Below, in pieces: positions 35,549 to 45,100 of a stretch of 64,000 nucleotides of DNA (within the stretch, counting starts at the first letter, position 1; the number at the start of each line of letters is the position of its first letter). Under the pieces are notes generated by a model that saw nothing but the letters and a program-made list of their open reading frames with translations, searched no databases and was not told where the DNA came from. Both the position numbers and the translations under genes were made by a program. Where the stretch lies: positions 310,001 through 374,000 of the forward strand of contig NZ_VIGB01000003.1 in assembly GCF_006636205.1 (NCBI RefSeq), in the 5' to 3' direction. Source of the DNA: Kitasatospora acidiphila (GTDB taxonomy: Bacteria; Actinomycetota; Actinomycetes; Streptomycetales; Streptomycetaceae).

Positions 35549-37540
35549 CTACACCAGGTTCCACAGGCGGACGTTGCCGTCGTGGCCACCACACGCGAAG
35601 GTCTTGCCGTCGGGGCTGAAGGCCACGGACCACACGGTTTCGGTATGTCCGTCGAGAGTGGCGATGGAGCTCCCGGACGCGACATCCCACAGACCGACGC
35701 TGTGGTAGTCGCCGCCACTGACGAGGGTCTTGCCGTCAGGGCTGAAGGCTACCGCGTACACACCGCCGGTTCCTTGGAGAGTGGCGACCGAGCTCTTGGC
35801 AGCGGCGTCCCAGAGGTAGACGTCGTAGTCGCCGCAGCCGGCGGCGAGGGTCTTGCCGTCGGGGCTGAAGGCCACCGCGGACACGCCGCTGGTGTGCGCG
35901 TCGAGAGTGGCGACGGACCTCCTGGACGCTACGTCCCACAGGCGGACGTTGCCGTCGCAGCCAGCGGCGAGGGTCTTGCCGTCAGGGCTGAAGGCCACCG
36001 CGGACACGCCGCTAGTGTGCCCGTCGAGAGTGGCGACGGAGCTCTTGGCAGCGACGTCCCACAGGCGGACGGTGCGGTCCTCGCTGCCACTGGCGAGGGT
36101 CTTGCCGTCAGGGCTGAAGGCCACCCCATTCACGTAGGTGGTGTGTCCTTGGAGAGCGGCGACGGAGCTCTTGGCGGCGACGTCCCACAGGCGGACCCCG
36201 TTGTCGAGGCTACTGGCGAGCGTCTTGCCATCAGGGCTGAAAGCCACCGACTTCACGGTGTCGCCGTATCCGCTGAGAGTGGCGATGGAGCTCTTGGCAG
36301 CGACGTCCCACAGGCGGAGACTGCCGTCGCCGCCAGTGGCGAGGGTCTTGCCGTCAGGGCTGAAGGCCACCGCGTACACATTGATCTCGGTATCGGTACT
36401 GGAGAGGGTGGCCGCCAGGAGCGCCCCATGGATATCGGACCGCCTCGCCGGCCTGGCGCCCATCTGCGACAGCGCCTCCCCGATGCCGACGGCGGCCAGA
36501 ACACCGGCGCCGGCGCCGCCGAGGATCAGGGTGCGCCTCCGCATCCCCGTCACCCGGCCTGAACTCGGGGCGGGAGCGGCGGCGGGTGCTGCTGCGGATT
36601 CGGTGGGGGCGGCCGACAGTCCGGGGGCGGCTTCGGGGCGGGGCGGGGCCGCGCTCATGGGCAGATCCGGTACCGTCCGGATCGGCGTGGCACGCAGAGC
36701 GGGTGAGGGCGCCGGCGAGGGAGCGGCGATGAGGGCGAGCAGGCGGCGTGCCGTCTCCGCCGCATCCGGCCGCATGCCCGGCTCCCGGACCAGGAGCGCG
36801 GCCAGGACGTCCGCGAGTGGTCCGGCATGCGCGGCCGTGGGCACCGGTTTCACCAGTACGGCGGTGATGATCTCCATCAGAGTCTGACCGGTGAAGGGCG
36901 GATGCCCCTCCACGGCCGTGAAGAGCGTCGCCCCCAAGGACCACAAGTCCGCGGACGCCCCCACCGCCTGACCGTTCAACTGCTCGGGCGGCATGAACTG
37001 CGGTGTCCCGACCACGGTATGCGTCGCGGTCAGCGTCGAGGCGGTGTCCAGGATCCGGGCGATCCCGAAATCGGTGAGCACCGCCTGCTCGCCGTCCATG
37101 AGGACGTTGTCCGGTTTGAGATCGCGGTGCACCACACCAACACTGTGCGCGTGAGCGAGGGACTGAGCCATCTGCGCCCCGATCACGGCTACTTGCTCCC
37201 AGCCCAACCGCCCCTGACGGGCAATCAGCGCGCCGAGCGAGGGACCGTCAACGTACGCCATGACGATCCACGGCACGCCGTCCTGCTCGACCACATCGTG
37301 CACGGTGATGATCCCCGCATGCCTCAGCCGTGCCGCTGCCTGCGCCTCCACCTTGGTTCGGCGGATGAGCTGGGACCGCTCCTCGGCGGACAGTTCGGGG
37401 GCCGGCAGCACTTCCTTGACCGCAACCTGGCGTCCGAGCACCTCGTCCCAGCCGCGCCAGACGCGGCCCATGCCCCCCTGCCCCACCACCGCTGTGAGGC
37501 GGTAGCGCCCGCCAACCAGATTCCCGCCAGTCCCCGTCAT
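35549..37540 (-). CDS. Ser/Thr protein kinase with C-terminal seven-bladed WD40 propeller
   Basis: The 663-residue protein has an N-terminal Hanks-type kinase (GQGGMGRVWRG, catalytic VVHRDLKPDN, DFGIA, GTPQFMPPEQL), a Pro/Ala-rich linker, one hydrophobic helix (LILGGAGAGVLAAVGIG) near residue 340 and seven WD40 units, each containing VAFSPDGKTLA and LWDVA. Repeats 2-5 are nearly identical in sequence, a sign of recent internal duplication or gene conversion. Kinases with WD propellers act as sensors in actinobacterial conflict and signalling systems. The gene lies between two copies of an IS4 terminal repeat. ATG 37540. Confidence 0.93.
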   Translation of the reverse strand: MTGTGGNLVGGRYRLTAVVGQGGMGRVWRGWDEVLGRQVAVKEVLPAPELSAEERSQLIRRTKVEAQAAARLRHAGIITVHDVVEQDGVPWIVMAYVDGPSLGALIARQGRLGWEQVAVIGAQMAQSLAHAHSVGVVHRDLKPDNVLMDGEQAVLTDFGIARILDTASTLTATHTVVGTPQFMPPEQLNGQAVGASADLWSLGATLFTAVEGHPPFTGQTLMEIITAVLVKPVPTAAHAGPLADVLAALLVREPGMRPDAAETARRLLALIAAPSPAPSPALRATPIRTVPDLPMSAAPPRPEAAPGLSAAPTESAAAPAAAPAPSSGRVTGMRRRTLILGGAGAGVLAAVGIGEALSQMGARPARRSDIHGALLAATLSSTDTEINVYAVAFSPDGKTLATGGDGSLRLWDVAAKSSIATLSGYGDTVKSVAFSPDGKTLASSLDNGVRLWDVAAKSSVAALQGHTTYVNGVAFSPDGKTLASGSEDRTVRLWDVAAKSSVATLDGHTSGVSAVAFSPDGKTLAAGCDGNVRLWDVASRRSVATLDAHTSGVSAVAFSPDGKTLAAGCGDYDVYLWDAAAKSSVATLQGTGGVYAVAFSPDGKTLVSGGDYHSVGLWDVASGSSIATLDGHTETVWSVAFSPDGKTFACGGHDGNVRLWNLV

Positions 37541-37844
37541 GCCGGAATCGTACTCATGCCGCGTCGGGCCCCGCCCGGGGGTTCAGGGCTCTGGCGCAGT
37601 CCGCCAGCGGCAGACAGACGCGATTGCCGTGCTCCGCGAACTCCTGGGTATTCTCCTCCAGCGCGGCGTCGGTTGGCGTGGCCTGCCACCGGGTCGGGCA
37701 CCGCGCGCATCTGCTCTACTGGCTGCACCGCTACTGCGGACACGGGGACGAGGCCAAGAGTTGGGGCCGGCGCGCCCGCAAGCCCACTGACCCACCTGCT
37801 GCGCGCCCGCCGCCATGACCTGACGCAAACGCACCACCCGGAAG
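37541..37844. other. intergenic region with a possible gene remnant
   Basis: About 300 nt between the kinase start and the IS4 repeat. One plus-strand frame (VACHRVGHRAHLLYWLHRYC, then AKSWGRRARKPTD, ending near 37,818) looks protein-like but has no start signal. It is probably debris from rearrangement. The kinase promoter must lie here. Confidence 0.35.
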
Positions 37845-37872
37845 ATTTCAAGTCCAGTGAGACGGTCGCAAC

Positions 37873-37923
37873 GCCACGCAGTTAAGCCGTGGACGGGCTC
37901 GTCAACATCGATGCCATGGCTGG
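37873..37923 (+). repeat. left terminal inverted repeat of the IS4 element
   Basis: 51 bp, outer GCCACGCAGTTAAGCCGTGG, inner end at GGCTGG. It matches the reverse complement of 39648-39698 with one mismatch. Confidence 0.8.
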
Positions 37924-38007
37924 CCAGGGCTTGATCACCGTGAATGACGGGACCCCTGCTACTGCAGTGAAGCCGACCAAGGTCTTCCTGCCGCGTAAGG
38001 GGTCCCG

Positions 38008-39669
38008 TTGCGATATCAGTCTGCCACCGCCGTGCTCACCCGTACCATCCGCGTTGCGGACGGTGTCTACGCTCCGGGACATCTGGGGGAGTTGACGCAG
38101 CATGTGCCCTTCGAACTCGTCGATGACGTACTGGTGCGGACGCGCACGGTCGAGGAGCGCCTTCGGCAGCTGCCGTCGCGTGTAGGGGTGTACTTCGTGC
38201 TCGCCCTGGCCCTGTTCCCCGCGGTGGGCTACGCGCGGGTCTGGGACAAACTGACGGCCGGGCTGGGGCCGCTGGGTCGTGCCCGGCCGTCGGAGAAGGC
38301 GCTACGAGACCTGCGCCGCAGGCTGGGACCGGCCCCGCTGAAGATGTTGTTCGAGACGCTGGCCGGGCCGGTGGCCCGGCCCTCGACGCCCGGAGTGCGC
38401 TATCGGTGCTGGCGTACCGTCGCGGTGGACGGCTGCAGTTCCATCAAGGCCCCCGATCAGCCTCGGATCCGACGACGGCTGGGCAAGATCTGTCGGCAGG
38501 GTGTCTGGGACGGCTACCCCATGCTGAGGCTGATGACCCTGTGCGAGACTGGGACCCGGTCCCTGCTCGGAGCGGTCTTCGGGCCGACGAGCTGCGGCGA
38601 ACTGGGCTATGCGGTGCAGCTGTTGCCTCTACTCAAGGAGGACATGCTCCTGCTGGCCGACCGGGGTTTCGCCTCTGACGACTTCCTGACCAAGGTCGCG
38701 GACACCGGTGCGCACCTGCTGATCCGACTGAAGAAACAGCGCACTCCCGCTGTCCTGGCCGCTTTGCCCGACGGCTCCTACCTCACCCGGATCAACGGCC
38801 TGAAGCTGCGGATCATCGAGGCCTACATCACGATGACCACCAGCGACGGCCAGCGGACCGGCGACTGCTACCTGCTGGCCACAACTCTGCTGGACCACCG
38901 CACCGACCCGGCTGCCGCCCTGGTCCACCTCTATCACGAGCGGTGGGAGGTCGAGAGCGCCTTCTATGCCCTACGCCACACGCTGCTTTGCGGTCTCGTC
39001 CTGCGTTCCGGCGACCCGTTCGGCCTCGCCCAGGAGATGTGGGCCCAACTCGCCCTCTACCAGGTACTGCGACGCGCCATGACGGAAGCCGCCGAGTCCG
39101 AGCCGGGCACCGACCCCGACCGCGTCAGCTTCACCATCGCCCTCGAAACCGCACGCAACCAGGTGATCACCGCCGACAGCGTCCTACCGGACGATGTCGG
39201 CCCCGGCGTCATTACCCGCGCGGTACTGCAGGCACTCCTGCCCAAGCGCCGGGCGCGCGTCAGCGCCCGCAGGGTGAAGTCCACCGCCGTGCGATACCGG
39301 AGCAACGCTGCCGACGAACGCCCGGTGACCAGCACGGACGTTACGCATCTGGCGGTCACGGTCTACACGGCACGCGCGGGCCAACAGCCCCCGCAGCACA
39401 CAGCCACGGAACCCACGGCTCTTCCCCCAGCCGCGAGTAACGGCCGCCGCGACCGGGCCCTTCAGCTCCTGCGCACCGACCCGCTCCGAGCGTGGAAGCC
39501 AAGGAGATCGCCCACACGCTCGGGATCGACCACACCCGCAGCCTCTGCACGCAACTGGGCCACTGGGTCAAGGAAGGAATCCTCCGCAAGACCGGGCACG
39601 GGCACTACACACTCACCGCAGAGTGGGCCGACAGCAGACCCCTTCAACCAGCCATGGCATCGATGTTGA
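38008..39669 (+). CDS. IS4-family DDE transposase with compensating indels near the C-terminus
   Basis: The 553-residue transposase contains an IS4 N-terminal domain and a DDE core: TVAVDGCSSIKAPD (first Asp), MLLLADRGFASDDF (second Asp) and YHERWEVESAFYALRHTL (Glu in the Y-x2-R-x3-E signature). Against the solo fragment at 35 kb, this copy lost one G at about 39,497 and gained one C at 39,639-39,642. The ~47 codons between are read out of frame, but the last residues (FNQPWHRC) are restored. The original tail reads AKEIAHTLGIDH...LGHWVKEGILRK, a winged-helix-like end. TTG 38008 (AAGGGG upstream) or GTG 38032 may be the start. Confidence 0.85.
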   Translation: MRYQSATAVLTRTIRVADGVYAPGHLGELTQHVPFELVDDVLVRTRTVEERLRQLPSRVGVYFVLALALFPAVGYARVWDKLTAGLGPLGRARPSEKALRDLRRRLGPAPLKMLFETLAGPVARPSTPGVRYRCWRTVAVDGCSSIKAPDQPRIRRRLGKICRQGVWDGYPMLRLMTLCETGTRSLLGAVFGPTSCGELGYAVQLLPLLKEDMLLLADRGFASDDFLTKVADTGAHLLIRLKKQRTPAVLAALPDGSYLTRINGLKLRIIEAYITMTTSDGQRTGDCYLLATTLLDHRTDPAAALVHLYHERWEVESAFYALRHTLLCGLVLRSGDPFGLAQEMWAQLALYQVLRRAMTEAAESEPGTDPDRVSFTIALETARNQVITADSVLPDDVGPGVITRAVLQALLPKRRARVSARRVKSTAVRYRSNAADERPVTSTDVTHLAVTVYTARAGQQPPQHTATEPTALPPAASNGRRDRALQLLRTDPLRAWKPRRSPTRSGSTTPAASARNWATGSRKESSARPGTGTTHSPQSGPTADPFNQPWHRC

Positions 39670-39698
39670 CGAGCCCGTCCACGGCTTAACTACGTGGC
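39648..39698 (-). repeat. right terminal inverted repeat of the IS4 element
   Basis: 51 bp, complementary to 37873-37923 with one mismatch. The IS3 remnant begins immediately after it. Confidence 0.8.
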
Positions 39699-41139
39699 AT
39701 TGGACAGACCCGAGACGGTCGTCAGGCTATGAGGTTTGTGGTGCGGGTTCCCTGCGCTTGGCCGGGTCGTTGATCCAGGCCGTCTGCGGTATCTCGGGCG
39801 GTCGGGGGCGGCGGCCGAAGCGTTCGGGGTGCCGTGCGTATGCCTCGGCGAGGGTGACGGCCCGCTGGTCGCGGATCTCCTCGGCGGTGCCGAAGGGGAC
39901 GCTGGCGGGCGTGTGGAGTCCGATGCCCGAGTGCCTGTGCTCGTGGTTGTAGTACGAGATGAAGGCGTCGAACCATTCGCGGGCGTGGGCCAGGGAATCG
40001 AAGCGTTTCGGAAAGTCGGCCATGTACTTGGTGGTCTTGAACTGGTCCTCGCTGTAGGGGTTGTCGTTGGAGACCTTGGGGCGTGAGTGGCTTCGGGCGA
40101 CGCCGAGGTCGATCAGCAGCCGGGAGACCTTCTTGGAGGTCATCGAGGTGCCGCGGTCGGCGTGCACGGTCTCGGGGACGATGCCGTTGCGCGCGATGGT
40201 CTCGCGGATCAACTCTTCGGCCCGTTCGGCTGATTCGGCCGCTTCGACGGTGTGGCCGACGATGTAGCGGCTGTAGATGTCGATGATGACGTAGGCGTGG
40301 TACCAGACGCCCTTACGGGGGCCGGCGGCCCTTGGTGATGTCCCAGGTGAACACCTAGGAGGGGCCGTCGGCGACCAGTTCGGGCACCGTCTTGGCCGGA
40401 TGGGTGGCCTGGCGGCGTCGCTCACCCGACTGCCCGCGTTCGCGGAGGATTCGGTACATCATGGAGACCGAGCAGTGGTATCACCCGGTATCCAGTTCAC
40501 GGGCCCAGATCTGCGCGGGCGGCAGCTCGGCGTACTCGGGGTCGTTCATCAACGTCAGGACCGCTTCGCGCTCTTCGGCCGTCAGGGTTGGCGCGCGGGC
40601 GGCGGTTTCAGTCTGCGGCAGTGGGTGGCCCGGGAGAAGCCGATCAGCCGGCACGCGGCCGTGGTACCCAGCTCGTGTTCGACGGCGGTGAACGCCTCTT
40701 CCACGACCGGGTCGGCGGCATGCCTCAGTCCGCGCTCTCGGAGATCATCTCCAAGAGCGCCGAAGCTTTTCCCAGGACCTCCAACGCGGCCTTGTTCCGG
40801 GCGAGTTCCTTCTCCAGCCGTTCCACCTAGCGGCGCAGCTTCTCGTTTTCGACCTCGGCGGTGGACTTCTTCGGACGGGCCGGGCTCGTACGGCGGTCGA
40901 CCAGGTTCTCCAGGGCCCCGGCGTCGCGCGCGGCCCGCCACTCGGTGACGTGCGAGTGGTACAGGCGCTCGCGGCGCAGGACCGCACCCTTCTCGCCCTC
41001 GGGTGCGGCGTCGTACTCGGCGACGATCCGCAGCTTGTACTCGGGGCTGAACGTGCAGCGCTTCGGCCGGGGAGCCGGGTCAGTGCTGGACGGGTTACTG
41101 CTGGTCATCAGGGGTGGAACTCCTACTCGGGCCCTCTCA
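39699..41139 (-). mobile_element. degenerate IS3-family element
   Basis: Weak terminal similarity is visible (TGGACAGACCCGAGACGG at 39701 against TGAGAGGGCCCGAGTAGG read from 41139 inwards, 11 of 18 positions). The element is bounded by GGC on both sides, a possible 3-bp target duplication. It inserted exactly at the right end of the IS4 element, before the second copy of the 39-bp repeat. Confidence 0.6.
39727..41108 (-). pseudogene. IS3-family transposase orfA/orfB, several stops and a frameshift
   Basis: OrfA starts at ATG 41108 (FSPEYKLRIVAEYDAAPEGE) and is cut by a TAG after NEKLRR, where relatives have Gln (the frame continues VERLEKELARNKAALEVLGK). OrfB carries a TGA before YHCSVS, a TAG before VFTWDITK (again Gln expected) and a frameshift just after DITK, before GPRKGVWYHAYVIIDIYSRY. 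The DDE core remains readable (DRGTSMTSKKV, NPYSEDQFKTTKYMADFP). The element cannot make a working transposase. Confidence 0.85.
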
Positions 41140-41142
41140 GGC

Positions 41143-41181
41143 TAACCCGACAAAGCGGGATGTATCACCCAAGGCTGACAG
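41143..41181. repeat. 39-bp repeat, copy 2
   Basis: Direct repeat of 35266-35304 with one mismatch (A for C at the seventeenth-to-twentieth base region). It abuts the IS3 end. Confidence 0.6.
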
Positions 41182-41403
41182 AGAGGGCGCCACCTGCTCC
41201 AGCGAGTCGTCATCGCGCATGGCCACCTCCTGGCAGGACCGCCTCGCCGATCCAGCCCGATCGCCGCTCGGGATCGCCTCGGCAGCCGACGGGCCGCAGC
41301 CGCCGGCATGCCCTGGTTGCCGTGATCCCCTTCCAGCGTGCACCTCCGGGCTGGGCCCGCACTGGCAGGACAATCGTTCGGTGGGCCACCGCAGGCAGGG
41401 CGG

Positions 41404-41508
41404 CTATGCCAGGTCCGCGTACTCCACCGTGACCGGCGCGTGGTCGCCCCACTGCTCCGCGTGCATGACCGCCTGCGGGACCTTGATGTCACTTCCTGGA
41501 GCTCGTGC
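41404..41508 (-). pseudogene. C-terminal fragment of a possible exonuclease III-family protein
   Basis: A short minus-strand frame reads ARAPGSDIKVPQAVMHAEQW, then GDHAPVTVEYADLA and a stop. The ending E-QW-GDHAPVTVEY resembles the C-terminal catalytic His motif (SDHAPV) of exonuclease III/endonuclease-exonuclease-phosphatase proteins. There is no start and nothing upstream belongs to it. The rest of 41182-41601 shows no gene. Confidence 0.4.
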
Positions 41509-41601
41509 GCGCATGGGTCGTCTCAGGAGCGCGATGGCTGGGCACCGGCCCTCGACGCATGACGATCAGTGCCGCACCGCCGGATGTCTCGCAGTCACGC
41601 A

Positions 41602-42141
41602 TCAGGCACCGCAGGTGCCGGCCGGGGCGTTCGGGCCGCAGAAGTTGGTTCCGGCAATGGAAATGCTGTCAGTGCTCGGGGTCAGGGTCATGCTGATGGG
41701 CCCGGTGGGGAGCCAGCTCGGATCGGTGGTGTCGGTCACCGTGCCAGTAGCGGTGGTCCCGTCAGTCCCGCTGAGCTGTCCGGAGGCGCGATCCCCGTCA
41801 AGGATGCCGCCGTCGGGGGCGAACGAGTCGCACGGCATCGGGGCTTGGTCGCAGCTGATATAGATGCGTTTGCCGAGCTTGAAAGAGCCGTCCGAGGTGA
41901 TGGTCAGCCCACCGCCGTGGCCGCTCCACGATCCGGCGAACACGGAGAAGTCGCCCGGCCCGCTCGACGGAGACGCGCTGCCGGCCGGGGCACTGGTGGT
42001 TGGCTGACTCTTCGGCGGGTGGCTGCCGCTGCCGCAGGCGGCGGTCACGGCGGACGCCGTCGCCACGGCCAGGAGGACGCCCGACAAGCCGAGCTGCCGG
42101 CGTCCGGATGCGGTGCGGCGGGTCAGTGGGAACGGAATCAA
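41602..42141 (-). CDS. putative secreted lipoprotein
   Basis: A 179-residue protein with a basic N-terminus, a hydrophobic signal segment (GLSGVLLAVATASAVTAAC) and a lipobox Cys, followed by a Pro/Ser/Thr-rich linker and a small beta-rich domain (FSVFAGSWSGHGGGLTIT, FKLGKRIYISCD). TTG 42141 has AAGGAG upstream. It follows the trypsin-nSTAND1 gene by 30 nt and may be co-transcribed. Family not recognised. Confidence 0.75.
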   Translation of the reverse strand: MIPFPLTRRTASGRRQLGLSGVLLAVATASAVTAACGSGSHPPKSQPTTSAPAGSASPSSGPGDFSVFAGSWSGHGGGLTITSDGSFKLGKRIYISCDQAPMPCDSFAPDGGILDGDRASGQLSGTDGTTATGTVTDTTDPSWLPTGPISMTLTPSTDSISIAGTNFCGPNAPAGTCGA

Positions 42142-42171
42142 GGTGACTCCTTCAGGGGATCCGGTAGCGCA

Positions 42172-45100
42172 TCAAGACGTGCTGCTGCCTGAGCCGCATG
42201 GAGCGGCATAGCCGGTCTCGGTGATGTACTGGTGCCACTGGGCCTTGCTGAGCACATCTCCGACTGTCGCGCACAGACGCTTGACCTGGTCCCTGGGACT
42301 GGTGTCCCAGAGCTCGGCGATCTCAGACGGGCCGGGGCTGACGACGAGTCGGTCGCGGCCGGGGAGCGGGTCGGACAGCTCCAGCCAGGGTCCGACGACT
42401 TCGGACGGCTGGGCGAAGTCGGCGGTCTGACTGGGGTGTTCGGGGTCGGCGACATCCCAGAGATGGAGGCCGCCGCCGGTGTCGGCGCCGACCAACGCCT
42501 TGCCGTCCGGGCTGAACCGCAGCCTTGAGAGCCGCGTGGTGCCCCCGGTGGCGGTGCCCAATGCCTTCGGCGCGGCGAGATCGCGGATGTCCCACAGGCT
42601 GAGCGTCCCGTCGGCGTTCGCCGTGGCCAGGATGGGCTGGCTGGGCGACAGCACGGTTGCGGTGGACGGTCCCAGGCGGGCCAAGACCGTGGCTGCCGGC
42701 ATCGGTTGAGCCGGGTTGCGCAGATCCCAGAGTCCGTCGGTGGGACTCCCGCTGTCGGCGGTGGTGTCGTGGCTGAGTGACAGTACCGCGCCCTGCGGGC
42801 CGAAGCTCGGGGTGCCGGCGCCGTCGGTGATCTGGGTGGCCAGGATGGTGGGGGCCGATGGGTCGGCTACCGCGACGACGCGCAGTCGACGGTCGGAGAT
42901 GAAGTGGGCGGCCAGCAGCCGCCCATCGGGGCTGAAGGCCATGGCGACCGGCTCGTCGGGCTGGTTCCCACCTAGGTGGACCGAACCGATCTTGGCGGGA
43001 TGCTGATGATCGGTCAGGTCCCAGAACGTCACGCCACCGCCGCCCCCGATCGCGAGGATGTGTCCGGAGATCGCCACACTGTTGCCGGTGTCCGGCATGC
43101 TGGCCGCCAGGGTCGGTCGGTCGGGGTTGCTGACGTCCCACAGGTTGACCGCGCCCGCGCCGCCGTCGGCCAGCAGGCGGCCGTCCGCTGTGAGGGCGGT
43201 GCTCGTGAGCGTGAGGCTGGTGGTGACCCCAGGCTGGGCGATAGTGGCCAATGCCGCTCGGACCGAGCCGCCGCCGACGTCCCAGAGCTGCACCTCGTCA
43301 TCGGGGGCCCGGGTGGCGCGGACCGTCTGGTCAAGGGTGGCCATCATTCGCCCGTCAGGTGTGAAGGCCAACGCGCCGCTTCCGCCGGTCAGGGCCGGTA
43401 GCGCCGCCGGCTGGGCAGGATCCGAGACGTCCCACAGCAGCGTCCCGGTGGCGCTGGGGGTCGCACCGGTGGCCGCGAGCAGCCTGCCGCTCGGACTGAA
43501 CGCCAGGGCAGCCAGTGGTGTGGTGGCTGTGGACAGCACCACCGTCGGGCGTGGCGAGTGCGGATCGGTGACATCCCACACGTGTACGGCGCTGTCGTCA
43601 CCGGTGGCCGCCACGGTGCGACCCGCCGGATCGAAGGCGACCGCCCTGACGCCCTGAGGCGTCGTCAGCATGGCGAGCGCAGCCGGGTTTCCGAAGTCGG
43701 ACAGGTCCCACAGCCGTACGCTGTGGTCCAGGCCCGCGCTGGCCAGCGTTCGGCCGTCCGGACTGACCGCCACTCCTGCGACCGCGTCGGTGTTTCCCCC
43801 CAAGGGTGGGCTGGACCGGGGGTGCGTGGGGTCGGCAAGTTGCCAGGCCCGAACCAGGTGGTCCCAGCCCGCGCTCGCCAGCACCTGGCCGCCCGACGCG
43901 AACGCCAGGCTCTGGACCGGGCCGTGCGCGGTGGCGAGCTCGGCCAGCAGGCGCGGTGCGGCTGGCTGACCGGTGTCCCACAGCTGGACCGTGCCCTGCC
44001 CGGACCCGGTGGCCAGCAGGTGGCCGTCCGTACTGAGCGCGATGGTCGAGACCCCGCCGGCGGGGGTCAGCTGGGCGCGGTCCGCATGGGAAGCTAGGTC
44101 CCACAGGCGCAGCGTCCGGTCGGTGGCGATGGCAAGCAGGCCGCCACCCACGCTCACCGCGGTCGCGCCTGGTGCGGCGATGCTCCCGGGGAGCGGCACG
44201 CCGGTCGACAGGGCGTCGAGCGCCTCGTGCGTCGGGGCAAGGTGGTACGCGGCGATGCGCAGTTGTTTGGCAAGGTCAGGTTGTGAGGAGTCCAGCCCGG
44301 CGGCTTGTGCGGCGAGTCTGCGCGACAGGTTTGCACGCTGCTGAACGCTGCTCTTCTGGTTCTGTTGGAACGCGATGACCGTCGCAAGCGATGCCGCCAC
44401 GAGCGCCACGCAGATCACCAGGGCGAAGATTCCGCGCCGCCGCCGCTCACGCGCCCGGACTCGCCGGCTCTCCTCGACGAACTTCAGCTCCTCGGCGGAG
44501 ATTTCGGCCGCCCTGCTGTCAAGCCACCGCTGCGCATCGGCGATCCGTTCCCGGTCGAGCGCGAGCGAAGCGGGCCGACCCCTCTCCTGCCAGCTGCGTT
44601 CGGAGCGCCGCAGTTCCTCCTGCCAACTGCGGAAGTCACGATTGGCCTCGACCCAGTCCTTCAGCCGTGGCCAGCTCTCCACCAGTGCCTGATGGGCGAG
44701 TTCAGCGGTGTCGAGGCCGGTCGGGCGGCGGGTCACAACGACCAGTCGGGTGCTGGCCAGTCGATGGACCAACGCCCAGTCGGCTTCGGAGAACTGGGGG
44801 CGATCGGCGACCCGGCGAGTGTCGGGCCCGCGCTCTCCGGCGTCCAGTTCCTCGCCGGGGCGCACGAGTTGAATGAAGATTCGTTCCAATGCCCGGCGTT
44901 CGGAGGCGTCAGCCCACTCCCACAGGGTGTGCTCCGCGTTGCCGACCAGGGCGCCTTCGACGCCGCCCAGCTCCTGGTAGGCGGTGGCGGTGAGGACGCC
45001 CCGCTCCTGCCGCGCCCACAGCTGACTCAGGGTGTACTCCAGCAGCGGCAGCGCGGCAGCGCCGTGCGGGGTGTCACGCACCAGTTGCTCGGCCAGGCCC

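Larger units (their letters stand above)
37845..39698 (+). mobile_element. IS4-family insertion sequence with 51-bp terminal inverted repeats
   Basis: Inverted repeats at 37873-37923 and 39648-39698 are identical but for one base (outer end GCCACG, inner end GGCTGG) and enclose the transposase gene. The shared 78-bp repeat with the solo copy at 34976 suggests the true left end may lie about 28 nt further out, at 37845. The matching outer part is missing on the right, where an IS3 element begins. I found no target duplication. Confidence 0.8.

Noticed and set aside
35283-35708. Plus-strand frame DPAEDAFLELPFHWIRGCVS between the IS4 fragment and the kinase
   Set aside because: It runs into the antisense of the WD40 region, has no start signal and matches nothing I recognise.
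35580-36400. Regular ~126-bp periodic repeats that could suggest a CRISPR or satellite
   Set aside because: The period equals one WD40 unit (42 codons) and the repeats lie in frame within the kinase gene.
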